From an uncultured Clostridia bacterium (lineage in GTDB: Bacteria > Bacillota > Clostridia > Christensenellales > Borkfalkiaceae), in the NCBI GenBank assembly GCA_934254825.1, contig CAKQMB010000014.1, forward strand, positions 6,188-70,187: DNA of 64,000 nucleotides, given 5' to 3'. Position numbers and translations under genes: made by a program. This document shows positions 25,105 through 34,090 of the stretch, piece by piece (position 1 is the first letter of the stretch; each line of letters opens with the position of its first letter). Under the pieces are notes generated by a model. The model saw only the letters and a list, made by a program, of their open reading frames with translations, did no database searches and had not been told where the DNA came from.

Positions 25105-26127
25105 ATGTTAAAAACAAGCGATTTTTATTACGATTTACCCGAAGAACTTATCGCGCAGACGCCGATAGAACCGAGAGACGCTTCGCGGCTTTTGGTTTAC
25201 GACAGAGCGAAAGATAAGGTCGAACACAGGCATTTTTACGATATCGGGGATTACCTCAAAGCGGGCGATCTTCTCGTTATAAACACGACGAAAGTTTACC
25301 CCGCGAGAATTTACGCTTACACTTCGCACGGCGGAAAAGTGGAAATTCTGCTTCTTAAAAGGCTTAATCTTACCGACTGGGAATGTCTCGTAAAACCGGG
25401 GAAGAAGTGCAAAGAGGGCGTAATTCTCGTTATAAACGAGGAGCTTAAAGTCGAAATTCTTTCGAGAACGGACGACGGCGGGAGAATTATCCGCTTTATT
25501 TTCGACGGAGTATTCGAAGATATACTTTCGAGAGTGGGCGAAATGCCGCTCCCCCCTTACATACACGAAAAATTGAAGGACAAGGATCGTTATCAGACGG
25601 TTTATTGCAAGGAAGAAGGTTCTGCCGCCGCGCCTACAGCCGGTCTTCATTTCACGGTCAGGCTTATGGACGAGCTGAAAGCAAAAGGCGTGGAGTTCGC
25701 CGAGGTTCAGCTTAACGTCGGCCTCGGAACGTTCCGCCCCGTAAAGGTCGAGGACGCGGAACACCATAAAATGCACACCGAGTTTTATAAAATCGACGAG
25801 GAAAACGCCGAAAAGATAAACAAGGCGAAAAGAGAGGGCAGAAGAGTAATAGCCGTGGGAACGACGAGCGTGAGAACTCTCGAAACGGTCGCGGACGAAA
25901 ACGGGTTCGTTAAAGCTCAGTCGGGCGATACGAGCATTTTCATTTATCCGCCTTATAAATTCAAGTGCGTGGAGGGGCTTATAACCAATTTTCATTTGCC
26001 CGAAAGCACGCTCGTAATGCTCGTTGCGGCGTTCACTTCGCGCGAGAAAATTCTCGAAATTTACAATCTTGCCGTGAAGGAAAAGTACAGATTTTTCTCG
26101 TTCGGAGACGCGTGCTTCTTTATCTGA
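25105..26127 (+). CDS. queA: S-adenosylmethionine:tRNA ribosyltransferase-isomerase QueA
   Basis: 340 residues, full length. Family blocks are present: FYYDLPEELIAQTPIEPRDASRLLV at the N-terminus, GDLLVINTTKVYPARI, APTAGLHFT, VGLGTFRPVK, VGTTSVRTLE and ITNFHLPESTLVMLV near the end. It transfers the ribosyl group of SAM to preQ1 in tRNA to make epoxyqueuosine. AGGA lies before the ATG. It is followed by tgt, which inserts preQ1. Confidence 0.96.
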   Translation: MLKTSDFYYDLPEELIAQTPIEPRDASRLLVYDRAKDKVEHRHFYDIGDYLKAGDLLVINTTKVYPARIYAYTSHGGKVEILLLKRLNLTDWECLVKPGKKCKEGVILVINEELKVEILSRTDDGGRIIRFIFDGVFEDILSRVGEMPLPPYIHEKLKDKDRYQTVYCKEEGSAAAPTAGLHFTVRLMDELKAKGVEFAEVQLNVGLGTFRPVKVEDAEHHKMHTEFYKIDEENAEKINKAKREGRRVIAVGTTSVRTLETVADENGFVKAQSGDTSIFIYPPYKFKCVEGLITNFHLPESTLVMLVAAFTSREKILEIYNLAVKEKYRFFSFGDACFFI

Positions 26128-26161
26128 TTAAGGATTGTTGAGCCGCAATCGCTTGCGGTAA

Positions 26162-27295
<1,134 letters not shown>

Positions 27296-27359
27296 AGCGG
27301 ACGAATAGCCGTAAAGTGTGAAAAATGACAAAATTTTTTTATTTTTCGCATAAATAAGC

Positions 27360-27388
27360 TTGATTAAATTATTACAAAAATATAGAAT
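27360..27388 (+). promoter_or_regulatory. promoter upstream of yajC
   Basis: TTGATT (27360-27365), 17-bp spacer, TAGAAT (27383-27388), about 45 bases before the yajC start. Confidence 0.6.
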
Positions 27389-27432
27389 AGAATAAACCAA
27401 AGGTTTGGTAAATAAAATTCAGGAGAGAAGAA

Positions 27433-27888
27433 ATGTTTTATAATTTACTTTCTGCGCCCGCTTCGACGGACTCGACTTCCGCAAGCGGCGGAGTAGGAAC
27501 CCAGCAGATAATAATCTGGATAATCCTCGGCGTATTCCTCGTCGGTCTTATCGTTATGAACTTTTTGTCCAACAAAAAGAGAAAAGCTCAGATGGAAGCC
27601 GAAAAAGAGAAGAGAAACGCCATTAAACCCGGATTTAAAGTTATGACTATCGGCGGTATCGTCGGAACGGTTGTTTCCGTCGACGACGAAGCCAATTCTT
27701 TCGTTTTGCAGACGGGTACGGACGAAAATCCCAACTATATCAAATTCGACAAGGTTGCGATTTACAGTTCCGAGGATCCGAACGAAGCCGCGGCTCACGA
27801 GGACTTTCACGATGAGGCTCCCGAAGCCGAAGCAGCTCCCGAAGCCGAAGAAACTCACGACGAAGGTACGGATTCCGATAAAGAATAA
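27433..27888 (+). CDS. yajC: preprotein translocase accessory protein YajC
   Basis: 151 residues. One membrane helix (IIIWIILGVFLVGLIVMNFL, ~26-45), then KPGFKVMTIGGIVGTVVSVDDE, the conserved YajC cytoplasmic block. The C-terminal ~45 residues are an added acidic tail rich in Glu, Ala and Pro. YajC associates with SecDF at the Sec translocon. AGGAGAG precedes the ATG. It lies upstream of secD-secF as in many bacteria, but with two extra genes between. Confidence 0.93.
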   Translation: MFYNLLSAPASTDSTSASGGVGTQQIIIWIILGVFLVGLIVMNFLSNKKRKAQMEAEKEKRNAIKPGFKVMTIGGIVGTVVSVDDEANSFVLQTGTDENPNYIKFDKVAIYSSEDPNEAAAHEDFHDEAPEAEAAPEAEETHDEGTDSDKE

Positions 27889-27906
27889 AAAAGTAATTTT
27901 AACGAA

Positions 27907-27939
27907 AACCTTCGCATAAGTATTAGCGGAGGTTTTTTT
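27907..27939 (+). terminator. terminator-like hairpin that contains the next gene's Shine-Dalgarno
   Basis: Stem AACCTTCGC (27907-27915) with GCGGAGGTT (27926-27934, one G-U), then seven T (27933-27939), and the next gene's ATG at 27940. GGAGG (27928-27932), correctly spaced for that ATG, is in the right arm, so the hairpin would both end yajC transcripts and hide the binding site. Confidence 0.7.
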
Positions 27940-28317
27940 ATGGACGGTATCCGCGGACAAGGTTTTTTAGGACAATTTATAAAAGGAGTGATCACCGCCG
28001 TCGCGGTGACGCTTATCGCTGTTCTCGCTTTCGCGCTCGTGCTTAGTCTCACGAATTTATCGGACGGAGTCATAAAACCCGTCAGTCAGTTTATCAAGCT
28101 CGCTTCGGTGTTCTGCGGAGCGGCGGTTGCGGTTAAAGACGACAAAGGTTTTTTAAAAGGCGCGGCGATAGGGGCGACTTCGAGCGTGCTTACTTTTCTC
28201 GTTTTCGGACTTATAGGCGGAGGTTTGTCGTTCGGACTCGGCTTTTTCATCGACGTTTTATGCGCCGCGGTGATGGGCGGTCTTTCGGGCGCGATAGCGA
28301 TTATAAGAAAAAAATAA
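27940..28317 (+). CDS. TIGR04086-type four-helix membrane protein
   Basis: 125 residues, four hydrophobic segments (ITAVAVTLIAVLAFALVL; FIKLASVFCGAAVAV; SVLTFLVFGLIGGGLSFGLGF; LCAAVMGGLSGAIAII). The layout matches the TIGR04086 family of small membrane proteins often found beside yajC and secD in Clostridia; function unknown. Its ribosome binding site is embedded in the preceding hairpin. Confidence 0.7.
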   Translation: MDGIRGQGFLGQFIKGVITAVAVTLIAVLAFALVLSLTNLSDGVIKPVSQFIKLASVFCGAAVAVKDDKGFLKGAAIGATSSVLTFLVFGLIGGGLSFGLGFFIDVLCAAVMGGLSGAIAIIRKK

Positions 28318-28332
28318 CAGGGAGATTTACAA

Positions 28333-28986
28333 ATGAAAAAAATTATTGCGGTTTTACTTTCGGCGATAACGATTTTTGCGGTTTTGTCGTCGGTTGCGGG
28401 TTGTTCGTCGGGCGGAAGCCTTGCGAACGGCTGTAAGTTTACTCTTACGCCCGCCGAAGAGACAAGCGCGGAGGAACTCGAAGCTGCCGCGAAAATCGTT
28501 AAAGAGAGGCTTTTAAAGGCGTTTTCGAATGCCGAAGTGGAAAATCGGGACGGAAAACTTTTCGTAAAAACGCCGAAAATCGATGATCCCGACGCCGTTA
28601 TGGAAATAATCTGCGAAAAGGGCGGAGTGGATTTCAGAGACTCGGCGGGGAACGTCAGATTGCGCGGCGAACATGTCAAAACCGCGAAAGCCGGGTATAA
28701 CGAAAGCGGCGAACCGTCGGTATTTCTCGAATTTACGGAAGAGGGTACCGGACTTTTTGCGCAGGCGACGAAAGATATCGCGGACGGGAATGACGGCGTT
28801 GAGAACGTCCTTTATATTTATCTCGGAAGTATAATGATTTCCGCTCCGAAAGTGACCGCGGAAATTCCGAACGGACTCGCGATGATAAGCGATTTCGGTT
28901 CGTTTGAAAAAGCAAAAGCCTTTGCCGCGGCGACGGAGGTCGGAAGGTTGAACGTGGGCTTTAACGTCGCGCGAGAAAACGCATAA
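28333..28986 (+). CDS. lipoprotein resembling the extracytoplasmic head of SecD
   Basis: 217 residues. Lipoprotein signal with lipobox VAGC (Cys24). The mature part aligns by eye with SecD encoded 270 bases downstream: IDDPDAVMEIICEKGGVDFRDSAGNVRLRGEHVKTAKAGYNESGEP against the SecD stretch with NPDDVMALIGDQGELQFRDSKGN and the same RGEHVK-A-AGYNE-G-P run, then VFLEFTEEGT and IYLG-IS-P. It has no transmembrane permease part, so it is a membrane-tethered copy of the SecD P1/head region. It could regulate or assist the translocon, or be a decayed duplicate; the frame is intact, which favours function. Confidence 0.8.
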   Translation: MKKIIAVLLSAITIFAVLSSVAGCSSGGSLANGCKFTLTPAEETSAEELEAAAKIVKERLLKAFSNAEVENRDGKLFVKTPKIDDPDAVMEIICEKGGVDFRDSAGNVRLRGEHVKTAKAGYNESGEPSVFLEFTEEGTGLFAQATKDIADGNDGVENVLYIYLGSIMISAPKVTAEIPNGLAMISDFGSFEKAKAFAAATEVGRLNVGFNVARENA

Positions 28987-28994
28987 AAATTTAT

Positions 28995-29029
28995 AACGGG
29001 CGGGCGGGAATTTTTCTCGTCCGTTTTTC
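28995..29029 (+). terminator. terminator after the SecD-head lipoprotein gene
   Basis: G-rich arm AACGGGCGGG (28995-29004) can pair with CTCGTCCGTT (29016-29025) with two G-U pairs, followed by TTTTT. Confidence 0.6.
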
Positions 29030-29147
29030 GTTTGCTTTTCTTTTGCCTTCTGTCTGCTTTCGTTTGTTTTACGTCCGTTTTTTTTGTTCAAAAACCTGAA
29101 AAAATACAAATAAAAAAATAATAATTCAATTTTTTCCGTTAAAATTA

Positions 29148-29176
29148 TTGACTTATAGGCGTTTAAGTTATATAAT
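29148..29176 (+). promoter_or_regulatory. strong promoter of secD-secF
   Basis: TTGACT (29148-29153), 17-bp spacer, TATAAT (29171-29176). Expected start near 29183, ~70 bases before secD. Confidence 0.8.
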
Positions 29177-29254
29177 AATACAGTATATGGAATTTATTGT
29201 CGGGCATACTCGAAAATAGATTCGGACAAACACAGGCAAAAGCAGGAGGCAATA

Positions 29255-30535
29255 ATGAGTAAGACTAAATCAATTGTGATTCTTACTGTATTGGCAATAC
29301 TTATTGCGTTCTTCGGAGCGGCGAGCTTCGTATCGTTCGAAATACCGAACAGCACGAAGGATTATAAGTCGATTTTCGGAACGATCGGAAAAGGTATTGA
29401 CCTTGAAGGCGGATATTACGCCGTTCTCACCCCTAAGGACGGATCGACGGCGAATGCCGAAGAAATCGACGCCGTTATCGAAACTCTCAGATCGAGACTT
29501 GACGAGAACGGTTACACCGAAGCTACCATCACCAGACAGGATAACGGTCTGAGAGTAGAGATCCCCGCGATCGACAATCCCGACGACGTTATGGCTCTTA
29601 TCGGCGATCAGGGCGAACTTCAATTCAGAGATTCCAAGGGTAACGTTAAGGTAAGAGGCGAACACGTCAAGAACGCGAGAGCGGGTTATAACGAAAACGG
29701 CGATCCTACGGTATATCTCGAATTCACTACCGAAGGAACCAAACTTTTCGCGAGCGCGACAAAAGCTATCTCCGCAAAAGAAGACGGAGTCGACAACACG
29801 CTTTCCATTTATCTCGGAGACAGATTGATTTCTTCTCCCACGGTAAGCGAAGAAATCGCGACGGGACAAGCTACGATTACGGGTATCGATTCTTACGATA
29901 CGGCAAAGACTATCGCTTCCGTCATAAAGAGCGGTTCTTTGTCGATAAGCTTCCAGATAAGCGAATCGAGACAGATAAGCGCAACGCTCGGCGATAACGT
30001 CCTGAACGGCGCAATGATCGCGGCGGCTATCGGTCTTGTGGTTATTTTCATTCTTATGATTACTTTTTACAGAGGAATGGGCGTAGCCTCGTCTATCGCG
30101 CTTATGATTTACGTTATTCTTTACGTTGCGGTTCTCGCGCTTTTCCCGGGAGTTCAGCTTACGTTCCCCGGTATTGCGGGTATCATCCTTTCGATAGGTA
30201 TGGCGGTCGACGCGAACGTAGTTATTTTCGAGAGAATAAAGGACGAATACGGCAACGGAAAGAGAGTTAAAGCTTCGATAGATTCGGGCTTCAAGAGAGC
30301 GGTCGTCACCGTTTTGGACTCCAACGTTACGATAATCATCGCGTCGGTAGTTCTCTGGATATTCTGCTCGGGTTCTATAAAGGGCTTCGCGATAACTCTT
30401 TTCCTCGGCGTTATAGTTTCGCTTTTCACGGCTATTTTCGTAACGAGATGGCTCATTAACGTTATGAGACCGTTCGGCGGAGAAGAAGACGAAGGCGCGG
30501 CTAAACTCTTCAACCTTAAAAGGAGGGACGCGTAA
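29255..30535 (+). CDS. secD: protein translocase subunit SecD
   Basis: 426 residues. First membrane helix at the N-terminus, then the extracytoplasmic domain (GIDLEGGYYAVL, IPAIDNPDDVMALIGDQGELQFRD), then five helices with the conserved RND-type block PGIAGIILSIGMAVDANVVIFERIKDE. SecDF uses the proton motive force to finish protein export. GGAGG precedes the ATG. It overlaps secF by one base (TAATG). Confidence 0.96.
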   Translation: MSKTKSIVILTVLAILIAFFGAASFVSFEIPNSTKDYKSIFGTIGKGIDLEGGYYAVLTPKDGSTANAEEIDAVIETLRSRLDENGYTEATITRQDNGLRVEIPAIDNPDDVMALIGDQGELQFRDSKGNVKVRGEHVKNARAGYNENGDPTVYLEFTTEGTKLFASATKAISAKEDGVDNTLSIYLGDRLISSPTVSEEIATGQATITGIDSYDTAKTIASVIKSGSLSISFQISESRQISATLGDNVLNGAMIAAAIGLVVIFILMITFYRGMGVASSIALMIYVILYVAVLALFPGVQLTFPGIAGIILSIGMAVDANVVIFERIKDEYGNGKRVKASIDSGFKRAVVTVLDSNVTIIIASVVLWIFCSGSIKGFAITLFLGVIVSLFTAIFVTRWLINVMRPFGGEEDEGAAKLFNLKRRDA

Positions 30536-31650
30536 TGAGTAACTCTCTTAAAAACAAAAAGATTAAAATCGTAGAAAAATTCGTAATTTTCATTTGTATA
30601 AGCTTGGTCGTTATCGCTGCCGGCGTTGCTATGCTTTTCGTTAAGGGCATGAACCTCGGCGTAGAATTCAAAGGCGGTATGACGCTGGAAGTCGAAATTA
30701 CCGACGACGTCGTAACAAGCAATATCAAAGGTGCGGAAGAGGACGCTTTCAAAGCAGACCTTAACAACTGGCTTGCTTCGGGAAACGTTAAGCTCGGCGA
30801 AGATACCTACAAGTTCAATCCCGCGGCTAACGTTCAGAAATCGGGCGACAACACTTTCGAATTCAGAGTAGATAAGGACGCTTTGAAAAACGGCGCGGCT
30901 TATGTTCTCGATACGAACAGCGACGGATTTACCGATACTTTCTCCAAAGAAACGGGCGAAATGAGCGTAGCCGTCAAAAATTACGTTATCGATTGGGTTA
31001 AAACCAATAAAGATATGACGATTACGGAAGACGACGTAAACGTTAAAACGCACACTATCGGAAACGAAGTAATGCAGGCGATCATCAGAAACGCCGCCAT
31101 AGCCGTTGCCGTTGCCGTTGCGGTAATTCTTGTATATATCGCTATCAGATTCACCTGGATTTCGGGTATTGCGGCAATCCTCGCGCTCCTTCACGACGTA
31201 CTCGTCATGACGGCTTGCACGGTTATTTTCCAGATTCCCGTCAACTCGACGTTTATAGCGGCGATAATCACCATTATCGGTTACTCGATCAACGCGACGA
31301 TCGTTATCTTCGACCGCGTAAGAGAACTTGAAAAGAATCCTTCGGATTCCCTTCTTACCGACGCGGAGATCGCGAACAAAGCAATCGCAAGCACGGTTTG
31401 GAGATCCATTCTTACAACCATAACCACTTTGGTTATGATCGTAGCTCTTGCGATATTCGGTAACTCGACGATCCGTGAATTCGCTCTTCCGATAATCTTC
31501 GGACTTATCGCGGGCGCTTACTCGTCGGTACTTCTTTCTGCACCTATCTGGGTATACCTCAGAAAAATGTTCGGAATGTCCGGCAAAAGACCGAAAGTAA
31601 AGGCAAAAGCAATAAAAGGCGAAGCTGCTGCGGAAGCGGCTCAGGCTTAA
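30535..31650 (+). CDS. secF: protein translocase subunit SecF
   Basis: 371 residues. N-terminal helix, then GMNLGVEFKGGMTLEVEI, a longer than usual extracytoplasmic region (~50-165), then five helices including TFIAAIITIIGYSINATIVIFDRVRE and NSTIREFALPIIFGLIAGAYSSV. It pairs with SecD. Start overlaps the secD stop. Confidence 0.96.
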   Translation: MSNSLKNKKIKIVEKFVIFICISLVVIAAGVAMLFVKGMNLGVEFKGGMTLEVEITDDVVTSNIKGAEEDAFKADLNNWLASGNVKLGEDTYKFNPAANVQKSGDNTFEFRVDKDALKNGAAYVLDTNSDGFTDTFSKETGEMSVAVKNYVIDWVKTNKDMTITEDDVNVKTHTIGNEVMQAIIRNAAIAVAVAVAVILVYIAIRFTWISGIAAILALLHDVLVMTACTVIFQIPVNSTFIAAIITIIGYSINATIVIFDRVRELEKNPSDSLLTDAEIANKAIASTVWRSILTTITTLVMIVALAIFGNSTIREFALPIIFGLIAGAYSSVLLSAPIWVYLRKMFGMSGKRPKVKAKAIKGEAAAEAAQA

Positions 31651-31663
31651 TCGAAACAATTTC

Positions 31664-31690
31664 GGGCGGACTTAGTATCCGCCCTTTTTT
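31664..31690 (+). terminator. terminator of secDF
   Basis: Stem GGGCGGA (31664-31670) with TCCGCCC (31678-31684), then six T. Confidence 0.88.
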
Positions 31691-31766
31691 GTTTAATACG
31701 AATACGAAGAATATATTAAAATAAAATCCGCTTTTTAAACTTATATAAAACGGGCAAATAAATATA

Positions 31767-34037
31767 ATGGTAATAACTAAAACGCCGCCGAAAGGCATTG
31801 AAAATTTAATAACGGAAATATCGGAAAGATGCGGCGTGTCGGCGGCTTTTTCAAAACTTCTCGCGTTAAGAGGGATAAAATCCGCAGAAGAAGCCGAAAA
31901 ATTTATCAAGCCCGACAAAAAGAATTTATACGATCCGTATTTGTTTACGGGTATGAAAGAAGCCGTTTCGAGAATAGAGGCGGCAAAAGCGAACGGCGAA
32001 ACGGTAGTCGTTTACGGCGATTACGACGCCGACGGCATATCCGCCACTACGATTATGTACAGAGGGCTTGTAAGCTACGGAGTGGAGACTTACGCCGTAA
32101 TCCCCGAAAGGGAAAACGGCTACGGACTTACCGCGGGCGTACTTGAAAGAGTTCTCGAAGAATATTGCCCCGACCTTATCATAACGGTCGACTGCGGAAT
32201 TTCGGCATATTCCGAAATAGAGGAACTTAAAGATCTCGGCGTAGACGTTATCGTCACCGACCACCACGAAATTCCCGAACAAATTCCCGATTGCACGGTT
32301 ATAAACTGTAAGCTTGAAGGTTATCCGTTCGACGGACTTTGCGGCGCGGGCGTTGCTTATAAAGTCATCCGCGCGCTGACGGGCGAGACGGCGGATAAAT
32401 ATCTCGACCTTGTTGCCGTCGCCACGATTGCGGACAGCATGCCGCTTACGGACGAAAACAGAATTCTCGTAAGCGAGGGGCTGAAACTTATCAGAAGCGG
32501 CAGGGGCGCGAAAGCTTTAAGAGCCTTAGCCGAGGTCGGCGGAATGAAAGAAACGGGCGCGCAATCGCTTGCTTATTCGATCGCGCCGAGGATAAACGCC
32601 GCAGGCAGAATGGGCGACGCTTATTCCGCGCTCGCCGCGTTCACTTCGGACGATAATTTCGAAATCAAAATTCTTGCCGACAAACTCAATTCCTATAACG
32701 TCGCGCGGCAGACCGAATGCGACGAATTGTATAAATCGGCAAAGGTACTTTTAAAAAACAAATCCCCGTTTTCAAGGGTGATAATTTTATCGGACGAAAG
32801 CTGGAAACCCGGAATAATCGGTATCGTCGCGGCAAAACTTATGGAAGAATACCGCAAACCCGCGATACTTTTCACCGAACAAGGCGATGTTCTGCACGGA
32901 AGCGCAAGGTCGTTCGGCGAAATCAATATTTATAAGGCATTATCTTTTGCAAAAGACCTGCTCGAAGGTTTCGGCGGACATTCGCAAGCCGCGGGCGTTA
33001 CGATAAAAAGGGAAAATCTCGAAAGACTCGAAGAGAAATTGAACGAATACATAGCCGAAAATTACGGAACGGAGATTTTCTCGGGCGATACGGAAGTTGA
33101 CGGGATAATTACGGGCAAGTTCGGGATAGATCTTGCGCGTGAACTCGAACTTATGGAGCCTTGCGGAGTGGGTAACAGACGTCCCGTGTTCGCGCTCGAC
33201 ATAAACGAAGCTTACGCGTCTCCGATAAAATTCGGTTCGCCGCACGTTTCATTTTCCACGCCGAAAATCGACCTTATGTATTTCAACGGTTACGACGATT
33301 TGTCGGTTTTAAACTCCGCAAGCGAAAAAGTAGTCGTTTTCGAGCCGAAAATATCCGTTTATAACGGCAGAGAGTCTTTAAAAGGCTATGTAAAAAGCGT
33401 TTTCCCGATCGTGAACGACGGAGAAGAGGTAAAGCAGTCGCTTTTCGAAAATCAACTGAAAAGCGAAAACGAAAACGAAAATGTCGAAACAATAAACAGC
33501 GAAAAAGCGCGGGAAATTATCCGCGAAGCCGAGCGCGAGATTTACGGAACGCTTTTCGTTATTTCCGATCCCGAAACGGCAAAAGCTTTTCCCGAACTTG
33601 AAAATACGGAAAAACAGCTGTTAAAGCCGTGCGCCAAGGGCAATCTCAACGCTTTGTGTTACGGACTTTCCGGCGGGGATTACGGCGAATACGAAAAAGT
33701 CGTATTTCTCGACAAGCCGCTTTTTGTTCCGTTCACGGGTACGAAAACATATGTAAACGCGGATATAAACGGCTTTAATTTCGATAAGAACAACGCGGAC
33801 AGAAACGAACTTATCGGAATATATCTGAAATTGAAGAATTTACCCGGCGGTTTTTCGTCGGCAAAGGAAGTATGTTCGAAAACGGGCGAAACGTTTACCG
33901 AAAAAGTAATTTTTGCGCTCAAAGTTTTCGAAGAGGTAGGTCTGATCGAGAAGCGCGGCGGTAAATACTTCATCGTCGGCGGAAAGAAATGCGATCTGAA
34001 CGCTTCCGTTATATTCGGCAGGGTTAAAAATTACTGA
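31767..34037 (+). CDS. recJ: single-stranded-DNA exonuclease RecJ
   Basis: 756 residues. DHH phosphoesterase motifs: VVYGDYDADG (85-90), TVDCG, VTDHHE (DHH 165-167), then the DHHA1 block with LEGFGGHSQAAG. C-terminal ~200 residues form an extra domain ending in a winged-helix-like region, as in other long Clostridial RecJ. It degrades ssDNA 5' to 3' in recombination and mismatch repair. The ribosome binding site is weak; the ATG at 31767 is the first in frame after the terminator. Confidence 0.93.
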   Translation: MVITKTPPKGIENLITEISERCGVSAAFSKLLALRGIKSAEEAEKFIKPDKKNLYDPYLFTGMKEAVSRIEAAKANGETVVVYGDYDADGISATTIMYRGLVSYGVETYAVIPERENGYGLTAGVLERVLEEYCPDLIITVDCGISAYSEIEELKDLGVDVIVTDHHEIPEQIPDCTVINCKLEGYPFDGLCGAGVAYKVIRALTGETADKYLDLVAVATIADSMPLTDENRILVSEGLKLIRSGRGAKALRALAEVGGMKETGAQSLAYSIAPRINAAGRMGDAYSALAAFTSDDNFEIKILADKLNSYNVARQTECDELYKSAKVLLKNKSPFSRVIILSDESWKPGIIGIVAAKLMEEYRKPAILFTEQGDVLHGSARSFGEINIYKALSFAKDLLEGFGGHSQAAGVTIKRENLERLEEKLNEYIAENYGTEIFSGDTEVDGIITGKFGIDLARELELMEPCGVGNRRPVFALDINEAYASPIKFGSPHVSFSTPKIDLMYFNGYDDLSVLNSASEKVVVFEPKISVYNGRESLKGYVKSVFPIVNDGEEVKQSLFENQLKSENENENVETINSEKAREIIREAEREIYGTLFVISDPETAKAFPELENTEKQLLKPCAKGNLNALCYGLSGGDYGEYEKVVFLDKPLFVPFTGTKTYVNADINGFNFDKNNADRNELIGIYLKLKNLPGGFSSAKEVCSKTGETFTEKVIFALKVFEEVGLIEKRGGKYFIVGGKKCDLNASVIFGRVKNY

Positions 34038-34090
34038 AACAAATCATATATAATTATATAAACGTCGCAATTTAAGCAAAATCGAAGACT

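Noticed and set aside
30154..31659. Long minus-strand open frame (501 codons) opposite secF and the end of secD
   Set aside because: It lies wholly antisense to well-supported secDF, its product has no recognisable domain and is rich in Arg/Tyr/Phe, the usual shadow of this codon usage.
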